From Ligula intestinalis (Eukaryota > Platyhelminthes > Cestoda > Diphyllobothriidea > Diphyllobothriidae), in NCBI GenBank assembly GCA_036362985.1, contig JAYGXS010000005.1:26058259-26122258 (forward strand): a stretch of 64,000 bases of DNA. Reading direction: 5' to 3'. Below are positions 43,407 through 54,290 of this stretch, in pieces. A program made the translations under genes and the position numbers. The notes beneath the pieces were generated by a model. It saw only the letters and a program-made list of their open reading frames with translations, did not search any database and had not been told where the DNA came from. Numbering within the stretch: the stretch's first letter is position 1; each line of letters starts with the position of its first letter.

Positions 43407-43931
43407 ACTTCGAGGCGTTTCCACCAAGCGACTTGGATACATGAAGCCTCACAGCAGTTGTCCAACAGTACCGGTGCAGCGAACTCCTCTGAGCAACAGC
43501 CACCACCACCGCCAGAGGATAGCCTTGTCAAGTCCTCGTCGTCGTCTCCAAAAGAACGCCGTCGGGTGGAGGACTTTCGGCTGCAAATGCTCTCCGAATT
43601 TGTCTGCACGCATCCCTCTGTCTCCGGCGTGGCACCCTGGCTGCCGTCCAGGCGGAGTGCTGCTGCCGCGGGCCACCACTACCATCGCAGCGGGCGTTTT
43701 GCCAGTCCGGTGCATGCGGACCAACTGGCAACCGAGCAGAGCCGTGGCGGCGCGACTGCGGCCCCCCTAGACCCCTCTGCGGTGTCCGCCTTCTCGCCAT
43801 ACACTGGGCATGGACTCGGTGTGGATGCTCGTCGTCGTCGCACTGCGGCGGCTCATCTCTTTGCTCTGAAGATATTTGCTCACATTGACAACTCGCCCGG
43901 CTTCGATATCATCTTTGCAAGCATTGTTAAG
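43407..43931 (+). CDS. NIPBL: NIPBL visible exon 8
   Basis: The acceptor TTCTTCAG ends at 43406; the donor GTGAGA is at 43932. 525 nt, phase 0 in and out, residues about 1465-1639. It starts TSRRFHQATWIHEASQQL, matching the animal SRKFYIAQWFRDTTLE segment. A Ser/Gly-rich stretch and RRRVEDFRLQMLSEFV follow. It ends AHLFALKIFAHIDNSPGFDI then IFASIVK, aligning with the animal block LIVRYLASMRPFAQSFDIYLTQILRV. The DEK-rich loops differ from vertebrates, but order and spacing are conserved. Confidence 0.94.
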
Positions 43932-44283
43932 GTGAGAAGGAGAGAGAGAGAGAGAGCGACGCGTTTTCCGACTTTGTGGTATAGTAACACGTTGCATAAT
44001 CTGGATCGGTGCCCTCCTCTACCTCTCGTTGTACACAATCCTGATCAAATGTAGGCCGTAATCAGGCACTGTATGGTGTGGCACGCTGGCCCAGATTGTG
44101 GGGACTGGGATCCGGGCCGCGCTGCGCTGCGCCTATTAAAACCCTGGTCAGGTGTTTGTTGAGGATCAGGAAGCGTGCAGTGTTAGGCTTAGGTGTACGG
44201 ATTTCGCCATGCCAGCCGCCTGTGTCCGGTCCCGCCTACACGAGGCACGTGCGATGGAGGGAAAAGAAAGCGTGTGCTAGGTG

Positions 44284-45100
44284 TGATGATGTAGTAGTTC
44301 GACCATCGATTTTGATGAAGTCAACTATGTGCTCAGGATCAGGGACAGTAACTGGAGATTGCGACGAGATTTAAACGAAATAGACGTGCAGCTGTCGGCC
44401 TCACTCTAAACCCTCTCCCCGTTTGGGCCGGTGACAAGACAAACGTCAAGATGACCGCGCAGGAATCAGGCGTAGGCCGCTTTCACCACTGCAGTCCAAA
44501 ACACCGCCTACTTAGCCTTAAGTGGCAGTAGTCGATTGCGCTGGTACTCCCGCACTTTTTGCCCTCACTCACCTTCAGTAGGTGTGAAGCCAGACTCAAG
44601 AAGACCAAGGCTGGTACTGCTGCTACTTCTATTTTATGCTGCTGCTTACTAACAGTGTAGCTGAGTGATAGTAGTGCTGGTGCTATTTATGGCTGAACTA
44701 TTAGTCAGAAGTGATGCTGATTAAAGTCAGCACTGGGCTCCTATCCCCTCAATCTCAACAAGAAGTGTAGTACTGCTACTAACACTGACGCTACCATTAG
44801 CCAGAGGTGACACTGATTAAGCCAACGCTGGGACTCATGCCTTCTTGATCTCAATGAGGAGTGTTAATCTGAGTTTTAACTATTCCGGGTCAGTGTATGT
44901 TTGGGGCCTCGAGCACAGCCGAGCTTGTCTTGGTTTTTTACCTTCTCAACTCTATCCACCAGGTTACATCCGTTTCTACTAGGTTCGAATTGCGATACTG
45001 CTGCTAGAAGTATGTGTCTATGCTAAAGAGCTGATCATCATGCTTACTAAGGCTGGTAAATATTATACTGTAATACGGCCTGTGTGTGCTTTTTAAGTAG
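44284..45100 (+). repeat. CTA-rich repeat D, copy 2
   Basis: Same family and orientation as 39398-40115. After it, 45260-45470 repeats the CCCTCGATCCCAGCAGGGAA and CTGCTGCTAGAGATAATATG module, so part of the unit is locally duplicated. No coding sequence. Confidence 0.65.
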
Positions 45101-47639
45101 TCGACATCCAGTATGCACTCCCAATCAGTATGACATAAGGTGATTAGCTTATGGGTTAAATAAAGCTCTATTAACTAAAAGCACAAGTCCTACCATGTCA
45201 TAAGGTGTGCCGTCTATAAATTAGGCTACAGTATCTGTATGTAGCTTGGGCTTTACAGAACGTCTACTCGTATTCCCTCGATCCCAGCAGGGAATTTGAA
45301 TCTAGGTTTATCCTTTTCCGAGTAAATGCATGTTTTTTGCCCAGAGCACATCAGGGCTTTCCTTGGTTTCCGTCCTCTCACCTGTCCACCAAAAGTTGTG
45401 TCACCTTCTATTAAGTTTGGGCTAGGATACTGCTGCTAGAGATAATATGCCACTGCTAAGAACAGCGGCCAGTATATTCTAGTAAGATATTCTTATGATG
45501 TACCAATAGCTGACATGCATCCTAAACTTCATCCTGACTGATTTTTAAGACACCCGGGCGAGCATTCACGTCCGGTTGGCAAGAAAGGTGTAGCAAAAGT
45601 ATATTATCATTTAACGTGAATTCAAACGCAAGTCACCTCAATGCCTTCCCGCCTGTGTCGTTAGCTCACAGCGCAGACCTCGTCAAACCTTGACGTGGTT
45701 GAACTTCCACGGATCTATTAACGCCCTGTGCTTTTATCCCCAGTCTGTTTGCGTTGTTCGATCGTACTTACTTGGCTGATATGTCACCTGGCTGTAACTG
45801 TTTCCCTCTAGTTAAAACAACCCCCGCTTAGTCCCTACCTTCCACCGTTCCCTCCTACTATCTTCCCGAGACATAGATTTCACAAATCTGGGAGATTATG
45901 CAGAGACTGCGCAGCCGCACTGCCTAGTCCACCTGCGTTACTTTCCGTGCATGTGCACTTTCGCGGCTATCACTCGCGGCGCAAACTAAGGGCACGCGCC
46001 GGTCGCGCGCACGTCCCCCTAACGCGCCGCCGGTGAGGGGGGGGGGTTGTGTTTTATTTACCTGTTGACTGTGTGATGAATCACCACTGGCGGCAGGGCG
46101 TCTTTCGCCACCTCCGCCTGCCCCTCCCCCTCCCAGCCTTTAGTTTCGTGCGCAATGTCCGAAGTTGTGTCCCCGTCAGCCTCGCCCTGTCTGTCTCGTA
46201 CCAATATATCAATCCTCGGTTGCCTAAATTAGTGGCGGTCATAGCGCGTCTCCCACTGTCTGGCCTTGTCCGCGCGCCGGCACAGGGCAGGCCGCAGAGG
46301 TGGCTAGTATTACGCGTGTATGCACGCAGGTAGCTGCTCGTCTCCATGGCATTACAATTTTATCTTTTTTTTTTAACAAAAGGACAATAACGACTCCGGC
46401 ATCATTGTCTTTGTTGTTGTGCTTTGAGTTTCCCTTTTTGAGCACTTGTTCTCCAAAAAGTATTTGCGAATGTTAAAGCCCAGTTTGTTCGAACTCGATT
46501 AGTAGGCAGAAGAAGGCAAGAGAGCGCCGTTCTAATGAGCAAGGGCTTTATTCAATACCACACAATGACAGCGGCGTTTGCGGGGCCATTCAGCTTGATC
46601 ACTCCGGTGTGTTTATGCGGTTCCGGTATTTCTAGAATATTTCTGGCGTATGGTGTGCGTCTAGGCATTCTGGAACCTATTGACTGCGACCACTGCCCAC
46701 GTTTGCTCGTCGCACCGTGTGGGCGGCTTGACTGCGAGCATGAACCAGCTGGCCGGTCCTTTTCGTCGACTGTCATGAGTGCATGGGGCGTCCCGCCTCT
46801 GTAACAGTGAGAAGATCGGCAACGGTGCAACTCTTACAAATCAGTGGTTTTTTTATCTGGAAACTGAATAACCCCTTACTGCTATTCGGCAGAAAATGTG
46901 GTGTTAAAAAAGTTGTCGTCGTCTACGAGGTGGAAAACGAAGGTAATTGGCTTGACGCACTTTTTGCCTACATCGGATTTTATGTTATGAAAAATGAATT
47001 CCAACAATTTATCAAAACAGAGTTTTCGAGGATCTGTACCGATTACCGTGGGAGGGATTTGGGGGCTATTTCTGTTTTATTAGCCGTCTCGTCCCTGGTC
47101 TTGAGGAGTGAATACTCGAACTCGGCTTCCTTGTTCATTGAGTGTTTAGTAGTCGCTGGCCAGTTATCCTTTCAAAAAAGGCAAATACGTGATCACTGGA
47201 GCAGCACTTGTAATAGTATTAGCTTTCGCTCTCACATAGGAACCCCTCTTCAGAGAAAATGAGAGTACAGCAAGACTTGGCCTTTTTCTTCTTTGCAACA
47301 AGAACCTGAGGCTCGCATATTCGCTTCCATTCATGCATTCTCTTTTCCGTTGCGATGAGGAATATTCACTGTCGTGAAAAATAAATTCACGGATCAAGTC
47401 GCGGGACCTGCTCGCTTCTTTGAGCCTTTGGAGTCAGTCTCAGCTCTCGCGAGTAGATCAAGAGGACCCGAGTTTTTCGATCTAGAAATGGTCATGTTAG
47501 TTTCCTTTTCCTGGTCGATACTCCCTTCTCCACACCTATTACTGGTTGCTTTGGCACTGCCTATGTGGGCTCTAGATTAAACTTCAAAGCCCAACTGGCG
47601 AGCACGTCTCATAACCCGATCGATGAACATATAAAGATT

Positions 47640-47780
47640 GCTGGCAAACGTAGAGGAGACTGAAATGGCTATTTCTGGCTCGTTAGCCTAATCAACCAGT
47701 CAAACCCAACTCCAAGTGGTGTACCTCTCGAGGCTCGAGTTTTTCACACTTGGGTCAACTCAAAATCCGAAACCTGTTGG
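47640..47780 (-). mobile_element. tRNA-derived S2 tail next to an S1-like tail
   Basis: 47655-47730 is the reversed S2 tail (GAGACTGAAATGGCTATTTC, CTCGTTAGCC, CCAGTCAAACCC). 47738-47772 holds the S1-type tail TCGAGTTTTTCACACTTGGG in + orientation. Both are fragments. Confidence 0.5.
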
Positions 47781-47860
47781 TTAGAGCGCGTTGGACCTCT
47801 GCTGAAGCGGTCACGGGTTCTTACTTGTTTGTAGTTGTTACGGCTGGGATTATGCCTGAT

Positions 47861-48130
47861 TTAGTCGGCCTCAATGATGTCACGGACGGTACCTCTACAT
47901 GCGTGACGATTGGCGGCAGTGGATCTGAAGAGCTCCACCCAGTCTCTTCTCCAGCGTCGGAGACCGAAGATAGAAGGTCCAAGAACTGCTTCCATGTCTT
48001 GACGGACGCTATCCAGCCAAGTCTTCAGTTGTCTTCCTCTTCGACGCCTCTAGGTGGACTGCCGTGCCGGATCGAAGTCAGTCTTGCTAAGCTCGAGGGG
48101 CGGACGACGGAGAACGTGCCCACGCTTGCG
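47861..48130 (-). pseudogene. Non-LTR element ORF2 C-terminus (LINE-D), antisense
   Basis: On the - strand the frame RRRGRQLKTWLDSVRQDMEA, VLGPSIFGLRRWRRDWVELF, RSTAANRHACRGTVRDIIEA, D ends in TAA at 47863-47861. This is the extreme C-terminal end seen in flatworm RTE/CR1-like reverse transcriptases (the R.LKTW...D tail). One TAG lies upstream, before RRRGR. It shows weak similarity to the end of LINE-B (RRQWAAAIRDIYEAD) but is a separate family. There is no reverse transcriptase core here. Confidence 0.75.
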
Positions 48131-48438
48131 GATCTTGGGTGGTGCCCCACTTGTGGTTGAGTATGACTGCCTGGTATGGCGATTAATGAGCCAGAAGAGT
48201 ACCGTTAGCGATCAGTGAACGTTCGTCGTCGTACAATAAATATTTACTCATTTTTTAGTAGTTAGACCATTGTGGGCCGCCCTGTATACCTTCTTTTCGC
48301 CTGGGTGGTATATGCACGCTCGCCGGTGTATGTGTGTGTGCGCGCGTGTCGGTTGGCGTGATTACTTTTCGTGCCAGTTCCCCCCCCCCCCCAACCTCCA
48401 GAAGCGCATTCCACACACACCTGATCCTGGAGCCCCCC

Positions 48439-48448
48439 NNNNNNNNNN
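48439..48448. other. Assembly gap (10 N) between duplicated flanks
   Basis: Ten N separate two identical copies of TGATCCTGGAGCCCCCC (ending at 48438 and starting at 48449). A C-run is at both edges. The identical flanks suggest unmerged contig ends and not a true gap of known size. Confidence 0.95.
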
Positions 48449-48799
48449 TGATCCTGGAGCCCCCCACTCCCCTCCTTCCACCCGCTGCATGCGTTGGCGC
48501 ATGGCTGGGGGCTGAGAGCGCGATACTTGCCAACGCAGCCTAGAAAAGAAGTTTAGGAGCGGGAGTTGTTTTGCTACTACAGCTAGTGTGTATGTGTGTG
48601 TGCGACGTGCACGTGTATCTAAACGCCTGACGTATTGAGCCTAGAGAGGCGGAGGGGGAGGGTAGCATTGCAGGCCGCGCCATTCGCTTTCGAATTACAG
48701 TATGTCCGCCAGTCTGTGTGGGCCGCGCTGTAGATATGCTGCGCCAAAACGGCAGTGGTCAGGCTGGCAGACAGTCCGCGTTAATCCACAAAGTGCGCT

Positions 48800-49560
48800 G
48801 GGTCCACAGAGAATCCATGATTACTGTTGCACATGTAGGGGGGTGTGATGGTAAGGTTGATCACAGGATTCACCACGACAGTGATGTAGAGGTGGGTGCG
48901 CATCTCCTGGCACTTCACCTACAAGTGGCGAGCAGCGAACATCATGTCGGTGGTGCCACAATGACGACGAAAACCACATTAGCTCTCCGGCAGGAGTCAA
49001 GGTGGTCGTTGAGACGGTTTGGAAGAACATAAGCAAAGATTTTGCCAGCGACATTGAGCAGCGAAATTCCGCGATGATTGGCACAGAGTTGGCGGTTCCC
49101 CTTTCGCTTATGAAGGTACAAATTGTGGCGTCCTTGAAGTCCTGCGGGACTTGACCTTGTCGCCACATCTCTTAGACGAGATTAATTAGGCTGGAGATGA
49201 TTTGGTGGCCGCCTTATTTGTAAATCTCCGCAGGGGTCGCATCAGAGCCGGGTGCTTTCCCGCTGGAGATTTTCTGCACAGCTTTGATAGTTTCCTAAAA
49301 AGTATGTGAAAGGTCGAGATGTTTGTTGATTTCCACCTGAGGCAGAAGGTCAATGGCGGCTTCGGAGACGGTTGAGTACGTTTTGGATATGTTCGGCCTA
49401 ACGTTTCAGATGTGCCTTCTCAGTGAGTAGCGTGAATCCATCAACGCTGCGCAGAAGAGCTGTACCTTTGACGATGGGACCGAAGAAAGCCTTGATTGCA
49501 GCGAAGAATTTCTTCCATTCATTATGGTCCGGGTCCCCGTGTGGAAGTGCTTAGAGAGTG
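48800..49560 (-). pseudogene. LINE-C reverse transcriptase fragment, antisense
   Basis: On the - strand, broken by stops and shifts: DPDHNEWKKFFAAIKAFFGP near 49540, VKGTALLRSVDGFTLLTEKA, then MWRQGQVPQDFKDATIC (49168), LHKRKGNRQLCANHRGISLL, NVAGKIFAYVLPNRLNDHLD and, further on, HRRHCGTTDMMFAARHL and KCQEMRTHLY. This is the linker and first reverse transcriptase motifs (NHRGISLLN.AGKI is motif 2) of a common tapeworm non-LTR element. The catalytic YxDD part is not present. Confidence 0.8.
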
Positions 49561-50942
49561 GGGTAGATTCTCCGCTAGTCACCGCGTTGCTTCAACTCGT
49601 TGAAGCTCGTGGTGGACATAGTTGAACTCGACGGTCGAATTTTCGGTCACAGATTACGCCGCACCAGCCACCCATGCCTGAACCTGCTTCTGGGCTTCTT
49701 GGCTTTGTAGTGACAGCCAGCTCAATAGGTGATGTAGAAATAATAGTGCAGTAGATGCGGTGCTGCAAGCCCACTAATAGACTCCTTGGTCCAAAAGTCA
49801 CTGTCACTGTGTCCTCGCTGTGGAGCACGCGGTCAACATGGTGGGTAGTAACGGTCAAAATTTCGTGTTGTGGTCGTTTCTCCGGCTTTCGCACATTCAA
49901 TGCTGACTCGACGACACGAAATTGTTATTCCGTATCTCTAGTCTATTTGGGAATTATTCACTGTTTCTTATTTTGAAACCGCTAGGCCTGTACGCCACTC
50001 CCAGGGCGACTTCAATTCTTTGTCTGAAAGGAACTGCAATAAGTACTGCCATTTGCATGCAAACGGAACCGTTCTTCGAATCACACTTCTTCATTTTCCA
50101 GCAAATTCTTTTACGCAGCATAGTTAAATGGGGATTTTTATCGATTTGTGAAACTCATTGTTTCCATCTGTTAAATCATTCGTTTATACTTAAGTCGGGT
50201 ATTTGCAGGTTACTTCGACTATTCTAGTCTGCATCGATCCGAACAAATGATGACAAGAACAGGGGGGGGGAGCTTTGGAAGAAAGTGCATTTGCATTTGC
50301 AGGCAATTTCCGAGGCCAGAGTGCTTTACCGTTTAATATACATCAGGATACCTAACTTACAGGCAGGTAAATATGAAGGGTGTGTTTAGAATACCCACAT
50401 AATTAGGGGGATAAGAGAGAGGAGAGATGTCAATGGATCAAAGGGGTCAGATTCTAGTCTTAAATGGGGACCAGAGAGTGGAAAGGTGGCGAGGAGAAGG
50501 ATGGTCCGACAATTAGTTCGTGTCGTCCCGTCGTCCTTGACTCGCATTTTGTTGGGATGTGTGAGGACGCAAGGCGTCGTCGTCTCGTGACGGCGTGAAT
50601 CGCCTGGGGAGGCCTCGACATCGTTTTGCGGCGTGGTAAGACTCGTGGGGGCGGATGTTGAGTTAGACCTCGGCCACGGGATGAGAAAAAAAAATAATAA
50701 AACGGGATTAAGCGTGAAGTGTTTGAGGCAGCAACAACACGGCCCAGACCTGTGTGTGTGCGATGAAGAAAACTACCACATACACACAGTGTACTGTCGG
50801 GATTTCATGTAAAGTACCGTAAATTCTGTCTTACAAGTCTGATGGTATTATTATGGTTTAGTTTACCTTATTTTAGTTAGTTAAGCATAGCACAGTAGTC
50901 GCCGGCTATTAAGACAGGGCCCCTTGGGCCTTAAATATACAA

Positions 50943-50965
50943 ATTATTATTATTATTATTATTAA
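50943..50965 (+). repeat. ATT microsatellite
   Basis: About seven ATT units follow GCCTTAAATATACAA. Such a tail often marks the 3' end of a retroposon; the upstream GCCGGCTATTAAGACAGGGC recurs partly at 51240-51260 and 51340-51350. Confidence 0.8.
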
Positions 50966-51420
50966 GACCACTTCGGGCCCAGACCAAATTGGGCTTCATA
51001 AGCGGCGGGCGCACTAACTGGAGAGTTCTAGTTCGTGATTAGCAAACGCAGGATAGGCACTATACATTACATACGTACTGTACTATATGTAGAGCTTGGT
51101 TATGTACAAGAAAAGAATGCTGTTTGTCTGTATTTTACGTAAGAATAAAAGCAAAAAAATTATTTGCGACAAGTAGCCAGTTGCGCACGCAGAGAGATGA
51201 GAATTTCACTCCATCCTGTTGGCAAACTGGGCTTTGTAGCCGGCGACTAGACTTATTAGCCGGCGGATTTTGCTATGTGAAATTCCGTCCCAGGCTGACT
51301 TTGGCTTAATACGTGGCTGGGCTTATTAGCCGTGGGCTTAATAACCGGCGACTACTGTATATGGTATGCGAGAGCATTAGGCAAGGCTTCTGGTCGAACA
51401 CATTCATCTGACGCGAACAG

Positions 51421-51545
51421 GAGTACGCACACCACGCTCTAACGATGGAAGCGAGCACGCTTTTGAAACCTCAGCCAAAATACACCTTGGTCCCAGAAAT
51501 CGTCCCTTCTTCTTCGCTCTCCTCTTCTGGGGATGTTGAAAGAAA
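51421..51545 (+). mobile_element. Penelope-type arm (type 2) with mutated hammerhead
   Basis: It aligns with 5335-5455. The motif at 51435-51475 reads CGCT, CTAACGA (G to A in the core), AAGCG/CGCTT stem II (51449-51453/51458-51462), GAAAC (51465-51469), CTC instead of GTC, then AGC. Two core changes make cleavage unlikely. The downstream CTTGGTCCCAGAAATCGTCC is conserved. Confidence 0.6.
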
Positions 51546-51604
51546 TATAGTATATAGTAGTTATTTAAGTGTTTTTACGCGCAGAAGTGCATTACCGACA
51601 AAGA

Positions 51605-51750
51605 CAAGGGACACTAGAATGGCCGTTTCTGGCTTATTAGCCGTCGTCAGCCAGTCATACCCAACCCCAAGTGATGTCCCACGCGGGCCCTGAATCCGCG
51701 TGCCTGTTAATTAGAAGTTCATCTATCTAACCACAGGATCGTTGTCTTGA
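51605..51750 (-). mobile_element. tRNA-derived short retroposon, family S2
   Basis: + strand AATGGCCGTTTCTGGCTTAT, TAGCCGTCGTCAGCCAGTCA and TACCCAACCCCAAGTGATG are the reversed S2 tail. The reversed tRNA-like part lies at about 51680-51745 and still shows its anticodon-arm region. Diverged. Confidence 0.65.
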
Positions 51751-52594
51751 GGGTTTTTGATCGGGAATATACTGGGCCAAGTAGGTGCCCACCGATCGGG
51801 TACAGGACACACTCGTCCCGCCTGATGCCTTTAGAGCTCACTCTCACAAGACAGCTAATAATATAGGCAGAAAAGCGGCGCAACATTGAGTCGCGTGTGA
51901 GTATTTGTTAGACACAGCATAGTCTGCGCTGTTCCAACTAGCGAGGAAATGCTTTCCTCACAGCAGCCTTTGGGAAGGAGGGGTTGGGGGGACGGAGTGG
52001 AACCCACTATCATTTTCACTTCTACTCGCCTACCCGAACCAAGAACCGTGTTCAAAGGACATAACTGTCCCACCCCAACCCCGATGCCACGCAACGCTCT
52101 CAATGAAGGGGTTTTCTGCTGACGCTCCTGTGCTCCTCCTTGCTGTCTGTTCTCCGGGGCACTGGCTGCCATTTGGTATTCTGCGCGTGTGTGTCCCCGC
52201 TCGCCGTCTTTGATGTGTGCGTGTGCGCTGCTGTTGTAGCGCGTCGCGTAACTCCTGGCCGACGCATTCTTGAAAGAAGCAAAAAGTAGGTGTGGTTTCA
52301 AGCGCACAGCGACTTGTGTAAGGTATGCGGATGCCACCTACCTTGCTGCCCCCCGCCCAAATAGGCGCTAGCAGACGAAAACAGCTGCTGCCTCATCCAG
52401 AGCCTACCCCGCCTTCCCCCTGCGGTTATTTCTGCTCTTTCCTAGGAGCTGCCGATGCATGTGCCGTTGGCCAATCGTCTTAATTGGGCGCAACGGGTTG
52501 AATGTGATCCGTGCTGCAATGCGTAAGCGTGTTCCCCGATCACTGTTAAAATATCGTTTAAAACCGACAAGCCAATGCGTCCGCCGCAGGTTTG

Positions 52595-52690
52595 AACTTC
52601 TGGGATTGAGCATGGCTAGCTGATGACAGCTAATAGGCCAGGAAAGGCCATTCCAGTCTCTTTTGTCTCCTTATTGTGATCAAGGGGTAT
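52595..52690 (+). mobile_element. tRNA-derived S2 tail, fragment
   Basis: TTGAGCATGGCTAGCTGATG, ACAGCTAATAGGCCAGG and AAAGGCCATTCCAGTCTCTT match the S2 tail in + orientation. It abuts the reversed CTA-rich repeat D. Confidence 0.6.
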
Positions 52691-53151
52691 GAGCCCCATC
52701 GTCACCTCTGACAAATGCTGGCGTCAGTGTTAGTACCAGTACTACTATACTTCTTGTTGAGATTGAGAGTCACTTCTGACGAATAATTCAGCCAGAAATA
52801 GTACCAGCAATACTATCGTTCAGCTTCACCCCTAGCTAGTTGTATTAAAAATAGCAGTAGAAGTACCAGTAGCTTGATAGTTACTGAAAGTTAGTGAGGG
52901 AAAAGAGTGTGGTAGTACCAGCGCGAACGACTACTGTCACTTAAGACTGAGTAGGCGGTGTTCTGGCCTACATTGGTGAAAGCGGCCACTGCCGGGTCCC
53001 GTTTAGTCTTCTTGACTCCGGGCGAAGGTAAGGTGTGCGGTTGGTGCTAAGTACGCCCACTAGCTCTATAATCTACCACCTGAGGCTGTCACCCTCTGTA
53101 CTAACCTGTTAGTGCGCTTGGTGGATTTCATCGAAGTCGATAGTCGAACAC
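52680..53151 (-). repeat. CTA-rich repeat D, copy 3 (antisense)
   Basis: The reverse complement follows 44284-44830 (GCCGGTGACAAGA-type start lost; AGTAGGCGGTGTTCTGGCCT, GTGCGGTAGTACCAGCGC, CTTCTTGTTGAGATTGAG are reversed counterparts). It ends at the TCGACTATCGACTTCGATG block. Confidence 0.55.
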
Positions 53152-53181
53152 ACACAAACTGCTCTTTCCTATGAGCTGCCG

Positions 53182-54130
53182 GTGCATGTGCTGTTGGCCG
53201 GTCGGCTAAATTGGATCGAAGATCCGATTGGGATGGCCTGCGTGGCCGTGGGAATGGGACTGCCCGCAAGGCACCTGGATTTGCGTCAAATTCCGGGACA
53301 CTTAGGTTTTGGTTTTTACGATGACCTGGTCGTACTTTGTAATGCCCGTTTGTTACTACAGCCAACGCTTGACCGAATCACCGACTTCGCTGCCATTGTT
53401 GGTCTTTTGCTTAATGCACGCAAGGCAAAGTTTTTGACTGCGCATCTGGGCACAGTGCAACCACTGGTTATCAGTGGTCAGCCCATCGGAGAAGTCAGCT
53501 GCCTCCGTTATTTGGGTTCGAGTATGCTAGCCGACGGACAGGCCAAAGAAAAAATCAGGAACCGAATCGCGCAGGTTTTAGGCTGCTAGCCAGACCACCC
53601 TGGTCTCGCGTAAACCTCAGCTTGCGTACCAAGCTGTTGATATGCAGAGCATCCATCAGATTGATGTTAGTATATGCTTGCAGAGCATGGCCATTCAGAA
53701 TAACAGACAATCGATCGCTCGAAGTCTATGACCTTTGGTGTCTTTGATGCCTCTTAAGCGTCTTCTGCCAGGATCGACTTTCCAATATTGAGCTATATCG
53801 CAGGCGTTTCCAATTATCAAACCTGTCATCACACATTTAGCATCGACGATTGCAATGGCTTGGCCATGTCCTGCGTATGCCGTCGGCAGACCTCTGCAGC
53901 ATGGTCGGGAATACCTGTCGTAGTGCAAACTGGAAATACCGACATGGCGGTCAACTGCAAACGTGGCTCAGTACGGTCAAGTCAGACATCGAACGCATGG
54001 GAAGCGTAATTGTTTACGACTTTCGACAAGCACCGTGTTGACATTTGCAAGGTGCTCACTTTCAACCGCCGCCAGTGGGCAGCCGCTATCCGTGACATCT
54101 ATGAAGCCGATTCATACGACAAGAGAAGCT
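53182..54130 (+). pseudogene. LINE-B reverse transcriptase C-terminal part
   Basis: 53182-53589 encodes the end of a reverse transcriptase: GFGFYDDLVVLCNARLLLQP has FYDD at the catalytic YADD position (Ala replaced by Tyr; one catalytic Asp pair kept), then TDFAAIVGLLLNARKAKFL and GEVSCLRYLGSSMLADGQAK, the YLG primer-grip region. Beyond a stop the C-terminal part continues in other frames: WLGHVLRMPSADLCSMV (about 53853), NWKYRHGGQLQTWLSTVKSD and, near 54080, FNRRQWAAAIRDIYEADSYD. A second copy of the C-terminal part is at 18945-19495 on the other strand. Dead. Confidence 0.8.
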
Positions 54131-54144
54131 AATCGAAGCAAGCA

Positions 54145-54290
54145 CGGGTCAGGGTTAGGGTTACATTTGGGGTTAGGGACAGGATTTGATTAGGGGTTAA
54201 GGTTTGCGTCCGTACGAAGTGTAGGACTAAGGTTTAGGGTATGGTTCAGATTTAGGTTACAGTTTAACTGTGTATTAGGATTAGCGTCAA
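54145..54290 (+). repeat. Degenerate TTAGGG-like patch
   Basis: It has GGGTTAGGGTTACATTTGGG, GTTAGGGACAGG, TTAGGGGTTAAGG, GTTTAGGGTATGG and GATTTAGGTTAC. TTAGGG is the animal telomere unit; these irregular units resemble an interstitial decayed array. A weaker one is at 1390-1500. Confidence 0.55.

Noticed and set aside
46049..46347. GC-rich stretch with CpGs, possible internal promoter
   Set aside because: Only base composition supports it. No initiator, TATA or start exon is seen, and it lies in the middle of a large intron.
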